Shown: piece after piece, positions 17,825-25,116 of the stretch
How the letters are laid out: every line of letters begins with the position of its first letter
Numbering within the stretch: position 1 is the first letter of the stretch
Position numbers and translations under genes: made by a program
Assembly: GCA_016219965.1 (NCBI GenBank)
Contig: JACRJM010000006.1
Coordinates: 1-64,000 of the forward strand
Reading direction: 5' to 3'
Source of the DNA: Candidatus Schekmanbacteria bacterium
GTDB lineage: Bacteria; Schekmanbacteria; GWA2-38-11; J061
DNA length: 64,000 nucleotides
Notes under the pieces: model-generated
The model's input: only the letters and a program-made list of their open reading frames with translations
The model's database searches: none
What the model was told of the DNA's origin: nothing

Positions 17825-17827
17825 ATT

Positions 17828-18778
17828 ATGAGCGTCAAACCCTATGAAGAAGCCCTGAATCCCGTTTATGTTTCTATTGTTGTGCCGGTCTATAACGAAG
17901 AGGAAAACCTTGAAGATTTTATGGTTGAACTTGATGGGGCTCTTTCAACGGTCGGCAAAACTTATGAAGTAATATTTGTAGATGACGGAAGCAGGGATAA
18001 AAGCTGGGATATACTCGTTAAACTTAAATCAGCAAATAATCACATCCGCATTTTCCAGCTTGCAAAGAACTACGGTCAGCACACAGCCATATTCGCAGGC
18101 TTTGAAGTTTCAAGAGGGAAAGTGATAGTTACCATAGACGCAGACCTGCAAAATCCTCCTGAAGAGATACCAAAACTCCTCGACGGGATTGAAGCAGGGC
18201 ATGACTCAGTCGGCGGATGGAGAAAGAACCGTCGTGACCCTTTCCTCAGGAAGGCTATATCAAAATTCGGCAACCGCGTTCTTGAGAGGATAACAGGAAT
18301 AAAACTCAATGATTATGGCTGTATGCTTCGCGCATACAGGCGGGATGTTGTTGAAAGGATAATTGAACTTAACGAATTTTCAAGCTTTTTTATACCAGCT
18401 CTCGCATTTTCTTATTCTAAAAATCCTACGGAGATTGCCGTTGACCACAGGGAACGTGAAAAAGGAGTCTCAAAATATAACACTCTCAAACTGCTTAAAC
18501 TCAACTTTGACATACTGACGAATTCTTCTCTTTTCCCTCTCCAGCTTATAACGCTTCTCGGTATAATATTCGCAAGCCTTGGAGCCTTAGCAACAGTCAT
18601 ACTGTCCGTATTATGCGTTCTCCTCCCGGAAGTCCGTTACATACATGTTTTAATAGCAGTTCTTTTTACATTCCTCGGTATACAGTCAATACTGTCAGGT
18701 GTGCTTGGCGAATATGTAGGAAGGATCTACATAGAGGTGCGCGGGAAGCCCAGATATGTCATATCAAAGTTCGAATAA
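17828..18778 (+). CDS. arnC: Undecaprenyl-phosphate 4-deoxy-4-formamido-L-arabinose transferase (ArnC-like GT2)
   Basis: A 316-residue GT2 enzyme. The N-terminal catalytic domain has IVVPVYNEEENLEDF, FVDDGSRDKSW and the donor/metal site TIDADLQNPPEE. Two C-terminal transmembrane helices (about 235-300) anchor it in the inner membrane, as in ArnC and PglC/DPM1-type enzymes. It would move formyl-L-Ara4N from UDP to undecaprenyl phosphate. Gap of 3 nt to arnB and 3 nt to the formyltransferase. Confidence 0.88.
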   Translation: MSVKPYEEALNPVYVSIVVPVYNEEENLEDFMVELDGALSTVGKTYEVIFVDDGSRDKSWDILVKLKSANNHIRIFQLAKNYGQHTAIFAGFEVSRGKVIVTIDADLQNPPEEIPKLLDGIEAGHDSVGGWRKNRRDPFLRKAISKFGNRVLERITGIKLNDYGCMLRAYRRDVVERIIELNEFSSFFIPALAFSYSKNPTEIAVDHREREKGVSKYNTLKLLKLNFDILTNSSLFPLQLITLLGIIFASLGALATVILSVLCVLLPEVRYIHVLIAVLFTFLGIQSILSGVLGEYVGRIYIEVRGKPRYVISKFE

Positions 18779-18781
18779 ACC

Positions 18782-19726
18782 ATGAGAATACTGCTTTTCG
18801 CCTACCACAACATCGGTTACGCATGTTTGGAGGAGCTTCTAAAGATGAAAGCTGAGATCGTGGGTGTTGTCACGCATGAAGATGACGAAGGGGAAAATGT
18901 CTGGTTTAAATCCGTAGCTAAACTCGCCGCAAAAAAAAGAATCCCTGTGTTTAAGCCTGAAAAGGCTGAGATAAAGACAGAGGATTTCCTAAACATTGTA
19001 AAAAATTTAAAACCTGATCTCATTTTTTCATTCTACTACCGGCACATGATCCCTGAGACAATCCTCAATATCCCTCCAAAAGGCGCAATGAATCTTCATG
19101 GCTCATATCTGCCTGCATACAGGGGAAGGTGTCCTGTAAACTGGGTCATAATAAATGGCGAGCCATACTCTGGAGTAAGCCTTCACTTCATGGAGAAAAC
19201 ACCTGACTCAGGATTGATCGTGGCGCAGAAGAAGGTCGCAATCTCCAAAACAGATACTGCGTTCACGCTCTTTAACAAAATGGAAAAGGCGGCACGTGTG
19301 CTAATAAAGAAGACCTATCCTCTTATAGTAAAAGGGACATACAAAGCTGTTCCTCAGGACATATCAAAGGCAAGCTACTATGGCGGAAGAAAACCTGAAG
19401 ACGGAATGATACATTGGAACGAGCCGGCGTTTAAAATCTATAATCTGATACGAGGTGTGACTCACCCATATCCGGGGGCAGTCACTAACATTGGCGGCAA
19501 CAAACTTCTTATCTGGCAAGCCTCTGTTTCGGGGAAAAATGACAACCGAAGCAAAGTACAGCCCGGAACAATAGTGAAAGTCTCACCTTCAGCAGGGGTT
19601 CTCGTAAAGACGGGAAAAGGATATCTGCTCATAAAATCATTGCAGTTTGAAGGAAAAGGAGAGATAAAGGGAAAGCAAATTTTCAAGCAATTGAAAGAAT
19701 TTGAAGGGAAAACATTTAATAATTAA
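18782..19726 (+). CDS. arnA: UDP-L-Ara4N formyltransferase (ArnA N-terminal domain as a separate protein)
   Basis: A 314-residue formyltransferase fold. The catalytic triad of the family is visible: Asn and His in AMNLHGSYLPAYRG and Asp in KTPDSGLIV. The C-terminal 100 residues match the OB-like formyltransferase C-domain. It would transfer formyl from N10-formyl-THF to UDP-L-Ara4N. In Escherichia coli this domain is fused to the decarboxylase as ArnA; here they are two genes about 80 bp apart in the same order. A methionyl-tRNA formyltransferase is less likely given the arn neighbours. Confidence 0.87.
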   Translation: MRILLFAYHNIGYACLEELLKMKAEIVGVVTHEDDEGENVWFKSVAKLAAKKRIPVFKPEKAEIKTEDFLNIVKNLKPDLIFSFYYRHMIPETILNIPPKGAMNLHGSYLPAYRGRCPVNWVIINGEPYSGVSLHFMEKTPDSGLIVAQKKVAISKTDTAFTLFNKMEKAARVLIKKTYPLIVKGTYKAVPQDISKASYYGGRKPEDGMIHWNEPAFKIYNLIRGVTHPYPGAVTNIGGNKLLIWQASVSGKNDNRSKVQPGTIVKVSPSAGVLVKTGKGYLLIKSLQFEGKGEIKGKQIFKQLKEFEGKTFNN

Positions 19727-19786
19727 ACCACAGAGGTCACGGAGGACTGATGATAAATCTCTGCGTTATCTGCGGTTAAAACTTCA
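19723..19786. repeat. ACCACAGAG...CTGCGGTTAA palindromic repeat between arnA halves
   Basis: TTAAACCACAGAGGTCACGG is followed about 20 nt later by its imperfect inverse (CTCTGCGTTATCTGCGGTTAA). This type of imperfect palindrome is a dispersed intergenic element in many bacteria. It occupies almost the whole gap between the two ArnA-domain genes. Confidence 0.6.
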
Positions 19787-19805
19787 ATAAGATGGAGGTC
19801 GCAAT

Positions 19806-20771
19806 TTGAAAGTACTCATAACCGGCGGAGCAGGTTTTCTTGGCTCACATTTAGGCGATGCATTCTTAAAAAGAGGCGATGAGGTGTTTGCCCTTGATAC
19901 GGCAAAGGACTTCAAGATTTCACATAACATAGGAAACCCTAAGTTCCACTACATCCGCGACTCTATTTTCAACGACGAGCTTTTGGACACTCTCGCACTT
20001 AAATGCGACCTCATCTATCACATGGCAGCAGTCGTGGGTGTTGAACACTATGTAGGCGACCCATACAATGTCCTTAACGTAAATATCAACGGCACACAGA
20101 ACGTTCTTAAGTCAGCATTCAAATATAATAAAAAAGTCGTTTTCACATCAACATCCGAGGTCTATGGCAGGAACCCGAAAATACCCTTCAGGGAAGATGA
20201 CGACAGGGTATTAGGTTCCACAAAGATTGACCGCTGGTGCTACTCCACTTCCAAGGCTGCAGGAGAACATTTCTGCTTTGCATACCACAGCATGGGGCTT
20301 CCCGTAACAGTGGTGCGCTATTTCAATGCCTACGGGCCAAGGTTAGACAGGGTCGATGTCGGAAGGATACTCACCATATTCATGGGGCAGATATTAAAGG
20401 GAAAAGACCTCACGATAATCGGTGACGGGAAACAGACACGCTGCTTCACTTATATTGATGATGCGATAAGGGCAACTATGGCGGCGGGGCTAATGGATGA
20501 GACAAACGGCGGGATATTCAATATCGGCACAGATGTAGAAACAGATATATTGACCCTCGCCAATCTCATGATAAAGATTGCAGGCGCAAAGGTGGGCACA
20601 AAGCACGTCACCAAGGAATCAATTTACGGCGACAGCTACGAAGACATTCAGAGAAGGGTTCCTGACAATACACGCATGAAGACGATTCTCAAGGTAACTC
20701 CTGAAATCTCTCTTGAAGAGGGGCTTAGAAGGACCATTCAATGGTTCATGGAAAATGAAGGGCGTTACTAA
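19806..20771 (+). CDS. UDP-glucuronate decarboxylase / NAD-dependent epimerase (ArnA C-terminal domain type)
   Basis: A 321-residue extended short-chain dehydrogenase/reductase. It has the Rossmann GGAGFLGSH at residues 7-15, STSEVYGR with the catalytic Ser/Thr-Glu region, and the YxxxK pair in WCYSTSKAAGEHF. The TTG start follows a GGAGG site. In context it should oxidise and decarboxylate UDP-glucuronate to UDP-4-keto-pentose, feeding ArnB. Closely related families (UDP-xylose synthase, UDP-glucose 4-epimerase) share these motifs, so the exact reaction rests on the neighbouring arn genes. Confidence 0.8.
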   Translation: MKVLITGGAGFLGSHLGDAFLKRGDEVFALDTAKDFKISHNIGNPKFHYIRDSIFNDELLDTLALKCDLIYHMAAVVGVEHYVGDPYNVLNVNINGTQNVLKSAFKYNKKVVFTSTSEVYGRNPKIPFREDDDRVLGSTKIDRWCYSTSKAAGEHFCFAYHSMGLPVTVVRYFNAYGPRLDRVDVGRILTIFMGQILKGKDLTIIGDGKQTRCFTYIDDAIRATMAAGLMDETNGGIFNIGTDVETDILTLANLMIKIAGAKVGTKHVTKESIYGDSYEDIQRRVPDNTRMKTILKVTPEISLEEGLRRTIQWFMENEGRY

Positions 20772-21684
20772 GTCCGACCTTCCCCCTACGATAGGAATAA
20801 AGGTTGATGTCGATACTTACATCGGCATGAGGGACAATGTCCCTTCCCTGCTAAGAGTGTTTGAGCAGTTCAATATAAAGGCTTCATTTTTTATCTCCAT
20901 GGGGCCTGACAATTCCGGCAAAGCGCTTGTAAGGATATTCAGGAAAGAGTTCTTCAAGATGTCGGCGCGGACGCGGAAGATAAAAAAATTCCCTCTCAGG
21001 ACTTTGTCGTATGGCTCAATATGCAAAGCTCCAATAATAGGCTCCGGCAACAAGGATGTAATAAAGGAAGTTGACGCTCGCGGCCATGAGGTCGGGATTC
21101 ACGGCTATGACCATGTCAAATGGCATGAGAAACTTTCCTTTCTCACCGAGGAAGAGATAAAAGAAGAGCTTTCAAAATCATCCCGCATCTATGAGGATGC
21201 CCTTTCTCGCAAACCTCTTGCCTGCGCCTCTCCCGGCTGGCGGGCAACTGATTCAAGCCTTAGAGCAGAGGACTCATTCGGATTCACCTATCATACGGAT
21301 ACACGAGGCACTACGCCCTTTTTTGTAAAATCACCGTCGGGAAATTTCAGCACTCTCGAACTTCCAACGACTGTCCTCACCTTTGATGAGATTTACGGCA
21401 TCGACGGCATAAGGGAAAAAGAGATGCCCGGCTATTACATGGGAGAGATTGCAAAAAGCGATCTTACAATAATGACTGTACATCCGGAGCTTGAAGGGGT
21501 TGAGCCGGGAACAACCATATTGAAAAATCTGCTTCAGCGGTTGATTGAGCACGGCACAAAATTTTTGACTCTCCGCGATATTGCAGAGCGGTGCCTTAAA
21601 GATAAAGAAAATATCCCTGTCTGCGCGATTCAGGAAAAAATGATAACCGGCAGAAGCAGTAAAGTTGCGGTGCAGTTACGCTAG
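20755..21684 (+). CDS. arnD: 4-deoxy-4-formamido-L-arabinose-phosphoundecaprenol deformylase (ArnD)
   Basis: A polysaccharide-deacetylase (NodB) fold protein of about 310 residues from the ATG at 20755, which overlaps the preceding gene by 17 nt; an upstream in-frame TTG is less likely. Hallmarks are GIKVDVDTYIGMRDNVP (the metal-binding DxD motif in the ArnD style), HGYDHVKWH (the HxxxxH metal site), ASPGWRATD, and a late TVHPELEG with the distal His. ArnD removes the formyl group from undecaprenyl-P-L-Ara4FN. The match of the N-terminal segment to ArnD, together with arnB/C/A upstream, makes the assignment strong. Confidence 0.88.
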   Translation: MKGVTKSDLPPTIGIKVDVDTYIGMRDNVPSLLRVFEQFNIKASFFISMGPDNSGKALVRIFRKEFFKMSARTRKIKKFPLRTLSYGSICKAPIIGSGNKDVIKEVDARGHEVGIHGYDHVKWHEKLSFLTEEEIKEELSKSSRIYEDALSRKPLACASPGWRATDSSLRAEDSFGFTYHTDTRGTTPFFVKSPSGNFSTLELPTTVLTFDEIYGIDGIREKEMPGYYMGEIAKSDLTIMTVHPELEGVEPGTTILKNLLQRLIEHGTKFLTLRDIAERCLKDKENIPVCAIQEKMITGRSSKVAVQLR

Positions 21685-21718
21685 GGAGCTGAGCAGTTAT
21701 AGGAGGAAGATAAAAAGA

Positions 21719-23488
21719 ATGGAAGAGAAAAGCAGAATTAACGACATCTTTCTTCTTCTTGCAATCACTGTTGCGGGAACACTGCTACGCTGTTACAACC
21801 TCGCTCTGATAGGCTTCTGGGGCGATGAGATTCAGGCGACAACATTCGCAGAAAAGCCTTTCAGAGAGATATTCCGCCTCATCACGCAGACCGAGGTGTC
21901 ACCTCCACTCGATTATTTCATACTCCATATAGCACACCTGCTCGGGGCATCTTCGGAATTCACATACAGGATACCGGCACTTATCTTTGGTGCAGTCGCC
22001 ATCATAGGAATTTATTTTCTTGGAAAAGAACTTTTTGGAAAGAAAGAAGGCTTTATATCATCAATCCTCCTTTCACTTGCGCCGCTTCATATCCTCTATT
22101 CCCGTGATGCAAGGATGTATTCTCTCTTTGCATTGCTCTCAATATTGTCCTCGCTCTTTGTTTTGAGGGCATTAAAGACAGGCAAGATTTTTTACTGGGG
22201 ATGCTATTCCGCGGTAACTGTTGTCTCATTCTACACACACTATTTCACCCTATTCATAGTCATATCGCATATAGCTTATGTAATCACATTATCCGGTTTA
22301 GAAAAAAAATTATCTCATATACGACAGCTCGCAATCAGTCTCGCTGTTTCAGGAATCCTTTATCTGCCGTGGCTCAGGTTTCTCATTACTCAGGCTCCGC
22401 ACAGGCAGGAAATGATAATCCCGCTCACATTTGCCGAGATTTTGAGCAATGACTTTTCCACGACATTTCTCTGGTTAGGAGGAGGGAACATAACTGCCGC
22501 AACATTTATTCCGGTTTTTTTTATCTGCGGGCTTTTTGCATTCAAGAGAGAGAAAAACTCCGTAATTTTCGCTATCATAAACTCGCTTCTGCTCGTTCCT
22601 TTGATTTCATTTTTTATATTCAAAACAAGATGGGTATTCCAGATAAGATACGTCATCTTCCTTCTCCCCCCTTTCCTGATCCTCTGTTCAAGAGGTATGA
22701 CATTTTTATCTGGCATGAGGGTTTTCAACTCGCAAAAAATGAAAATATCAGCAGTGCTTAACACATTCATTGCAATTCTCATATTGGCTCTCTGGTATCC
22801 CACAATGCACGACGCAATCTTTCTGCAAAAAGAAAACTGGAGGGACGCGGCAAGTTCAGTAAAAAAAATCTACAAGCCCGGCGACCTTCTCATAAGCGTA
22901 CCATACTGGGGACTCTGGTGCCTTGAAAAATATGGCGCCATGGCGGAAGATGGAAAAATTACAACGCCGATTTTAGGAGAGCATTCGCTTGTCTTCATAA
23001 GACCCTATGGCGACCATCCCGGAAAAATGTGGGAAGATATGTGTGACGGCGAAATGGAGATCGTCTCGACTTTCCCCGGATGGAATCCCATTAATATATG
23101 GAAGGGGAAATTAAAATATTCATTTTATGCGGTCAAACCATCAATTAAAATCTCAGGCACATCTGTTGATAGAGAAAAAATCCTGCTCAACAATGCAGGC
23201 ATGATTTTTATCTCCGGCAGGGAGAAGACCTCTGACTATAGAATTACTCCGCAGTTAATGGCGAGGTTCTTTGACGCAAACGGGAAAGAGACAGGGAGCA
23301 GCAAAGAGCTAAATGCAAAAGCGCTTTTAACCGGTGACTTCACTTACTGGGGATGGATACGTGATTTTGTAGATATCCCGGAAGGTGCGACCACAATGGA
23401 GCTATCATTCTCAATGGCAGGAAATGATCCGGCAGATGGATATACCGAGTTTAAGGATTTGCAGGTTTTTCTGTCAGCTCCCCGTTAA
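21719..23488 (+). CDS. Family 39 glycosyltransferase, candidate L-Ara4N transferase of the arn operon
   Basis: A 589-residue membrane protein, starting at the ATG at 21719 behind AGGAGGAAG. About ten transmembrane helices cover residues 10-400, with the GT39 acidic motif in the first loop (GFWGDEIQATTFAEKPF). The PPLDYFILH and SPRDARMYSL-like segments (LYSRDARMYSLFALL) are typical of the general GT39 group rather than of enterobacterial ArnT. The last 180 residues are soluble and beta-rich. Its place after arnD makes it the likely enzyme that moves L-Ara4N from undecaprenyl phosphate to lipid A, but the acceptor cannot be proved. Confidence 0.8.
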   Translation: MEEKSRINDIFLLLAITVAGTLLRCYNLALIGFWGDEIQATTFAEKPFREIFRLITQTEVSPPLDYFILHIAHLLGASSEFTYRIPALIFGAVAIIGIYFLGKELFGKKEGFISSILLSLAPLHILYSRDARMYSLFALLSILSSLFVLRALKTGKIFYWGCYSAVTVVSFYTHYFTLFIVISHIAYVITLSGLEKKLSHIRQLAISLAVSGILYLPWLRFLITQAPHRQEMIIPLTFAEILSNDFSTTFLWLGGGNITAATFIPVFFICGLFAFKREKNSVIFAIINSLLLVPLISFFIFKTRWVFQIRYVIFLLPPFLILCSRGMTFLSGMRVFNSQKMKISAVLNTFIAILILALWYPTMHDAIFLQKENWRDAASSVKKIYKPGDLLISVPYWGLWCLEKYGAMAEDGKITTPILGEHSLVFIRPYGDHPGKMWEDMCDGEMEIVSTFPGWNPINIWKGKLKYSFYAVKPSIKISGTSVDREKILLNNAGMIFISGREKTSDYRITPQLMARFFDANGKETGSSKELNAKALLTGDFTYWGWIRDFVDIPEGATTMELSFSMAGNDPADGYTEFKDLQVFLSAPR

Positions 23489-23758
23489 ACCGTCGGATTT
23501 CTGGACATTTTTTATCTTTAAAAATCAAGAGGTTAAAAATCCCTTCAAAAAGTGTCAGGCAGAGTGAACAGTTTTAAAATTTGCAGCTCTGTGGATAAAC
23601 AAGACTAAAAAAGTATAATGCAATAAATCAGCAAGTTATCTCCCACTCCTTCAATTTCTATTTTTGGCATATTGTTTGCTTCTTTTTACGCTATCTTTAA
23701 GTTTTTTATATTTCGCTGTTAAAAAAACATTCTTTCTAGATTTCAATAAGGGGAAGTT

Positions 23759-24958
23759 ATGAGAAAGCCAAAATCAATTCTAATTACTTATTTATTTTTA
23801 TCCATTGCGTTCATCATCTTTATAAATAACATTCACGCGGGTGAAATAACATTGGCACCCGTCATTGATGGAACAGTGACAAAACACTTAGCTAAAGGCT
23901 TTGGGGGATATGGTTCATACTATAACACTTCCAGCATACCTCCTCTTTCATACACCCATCTACCCTGTGGCTTGGGGGGGTGGACAAAAAGGGCAGAAAC
24001 AATAAGCACCTCACTTGAAAATGATAACATAGAATTATTTGAATATTATAAAAATCATAACGGCGTTATATATGAGAATTACCGCAGAATTGGAATATTA
24101 GAATTTGATATAAGCTCATTAAGCACATTGCAGCAAAACACCTTCACAGCAGAATTATTATTCCAAATAGATAATTCATCTATCCCGGCTCATACTGGAG
24201 GAAACCAACTTATTATTCTCAGAGAGAAAGAAGAAAACCAGGATGGAGCAATCAGCGCTGAGGATTCTCCAAGAACATTTTATTGCAATAATCAATCCGG
24301 TTATTCTGGGGTTACAAGAAACTATTATTATCCTGATTCTAAAATCGGGACTCTTATCACGTATTCAAATGGGGGTACGCTACCTATAACAGGAACACTT
24401 ATTTCTGTTGACGTAACATCAGACATAGAAAGCGAGATTTCAAATATAAGTTCAAACAATTATGCTGGCTTTCTTATCTTCTGGAACCAACTATATATTG
24501 CTAACAACTGCTTCCCTTATTCTTGTAATGACCCGACTATTGCCAATAGCCCTTTAATTTCATTCACCGACTCATCTGAAGCAGGGACGTATGCAGCACC
24601 TGTACTTAGAATTATCACCAATGAACCTACTGCCATCACCCTCTCATCTTTTTCAGCAACATCCAAAGATAAAAAAGTAAGTTTGGCATGGCAGACTACA
24701 ACTGAAATCGACAACATTGGCTTTAACATCCTCCGCAGTGAATCTGAAACTGGTCCATATACGAAGATTAACAAAAAGCTTATCAAGTCAAAAGGCAGCA
24801 GTACAAAAGGTGCAAGCTACAAGTTAAAAGACAAGAACATCGAGGCCGGCAAAACCTATTGGTACAAGCTCGAAGATATTGACAGCAATACTGGACCGTC
24901 TCAGCATGATGCTGTGAAAGTGGAAGTTACGGCGAAGAAGATTAAATCTAAAAAATAA
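23759..24958 (+). CDS. Secreted protein with DNRLRE-like domain and FN3-like C-terminal module
   Basis: A 399-residue exported protein (signal peptide to about residue 27, INNIHAGEI). Residues about 30-280 are beta-rich, with RIGILEFDIS, AELLFQID and VDVTSDIE segments resembling a DNRLRE/CBM96-type domain. The C-terminal 105 residues form an FN3-like module (AITLSSFSATSKDKKVSLAW, FNILRSES, TYWYKLEDID) ending in a Lys-rich tail. That module is nearly identical in protein and DNA to the end of the next gene. The start context CAATAAGGGGAAGTTATGA is also identical to the next gene's. The roughly 270-nt gap upstream (23489-23758) shows no other feature. Confidence 0.75.
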   Translation: MRKPKSILITYLFLSIAFIIFINNIHAGEITLAPVIDGTVTKHLAKGFGGYGSYYNTSSIPPLSYTHLPCGLGGWTKRAETISTSLENDNIELFEYYKNHNGVIYENYRRIGILEFDISSLSTLQQNTFTAELLFQIDNSSIPAHTGGNQLIILREKEENQDGAISAEDSPRTFYCNNQSGYSGVTRNYYYPDSKIGTLITYSNGGTLPITGTLISVDVTSDIESEISNISSNNYAGFLIFWNQLYIANNCFPYSCNDPTIANSPLISFTDSSEAGTYAAPVLRIITNEPTAITLSSFSATSKDKKVSLAWQTTTEIDNIGFNILRSESETGPYTKINKKLIKSKGSSTKGASYKLKDKNIEAGKTYWYKLEDIDSNTGPSQHDAVKVEVTAKKIKSKK

Positions 24959-24970
24959 AAAAGAAAGACT

Positions 24971-25070
24971 CTGGATCCCCGCTTTCGCGGGGATGACAGA
25001 AGTGAAAGTGCGGGGATGACAGATTGGTTATGCTGGGGTAACAAAGTGGTTGTGCGGGGAGAACAAAAGA
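24971..25070. repeat. CCCCGC palindrome plus degenerate GCGGGGATGACA repeats
   Basis: An ATCCCCGC TTTC GCGGGGAT hairpin (24975-24994) is followed by three partial copies of its right arm (GCGGGGATGACAG, then GCTGGGGTAACA and GCGGGGAGAACA) spaced about 22-27 bp apart. It belongs to the same family as 13218-13266. Confidence 0.65.
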
Positions 25071-25116
25071 CCAGTAGAATAATTTTAGCTGCTTTGAACT
25101 ACAATAAGGGGAAGTT

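Noticed and set aside
18076-18600. Long open frames antiparallel to arnC and other strong genes
   Set aside because: They lie entirely within well-supported genes in another frame, have no ribosome-binding sites and show low-complexity composition.
19806-20771. Calling this gene UDP-glucose 4-epimerase
   Set aside because: The SDR motifs are shared, but the location between the ArnA formyltransferase and ArnD favours the decarboxylase.
21719-23488. Naming the last arn-operon gene arnT
   Set aside because: Position supports it, but the sequence resembles the general GT39 group more than ArnT, so no symbol is given.
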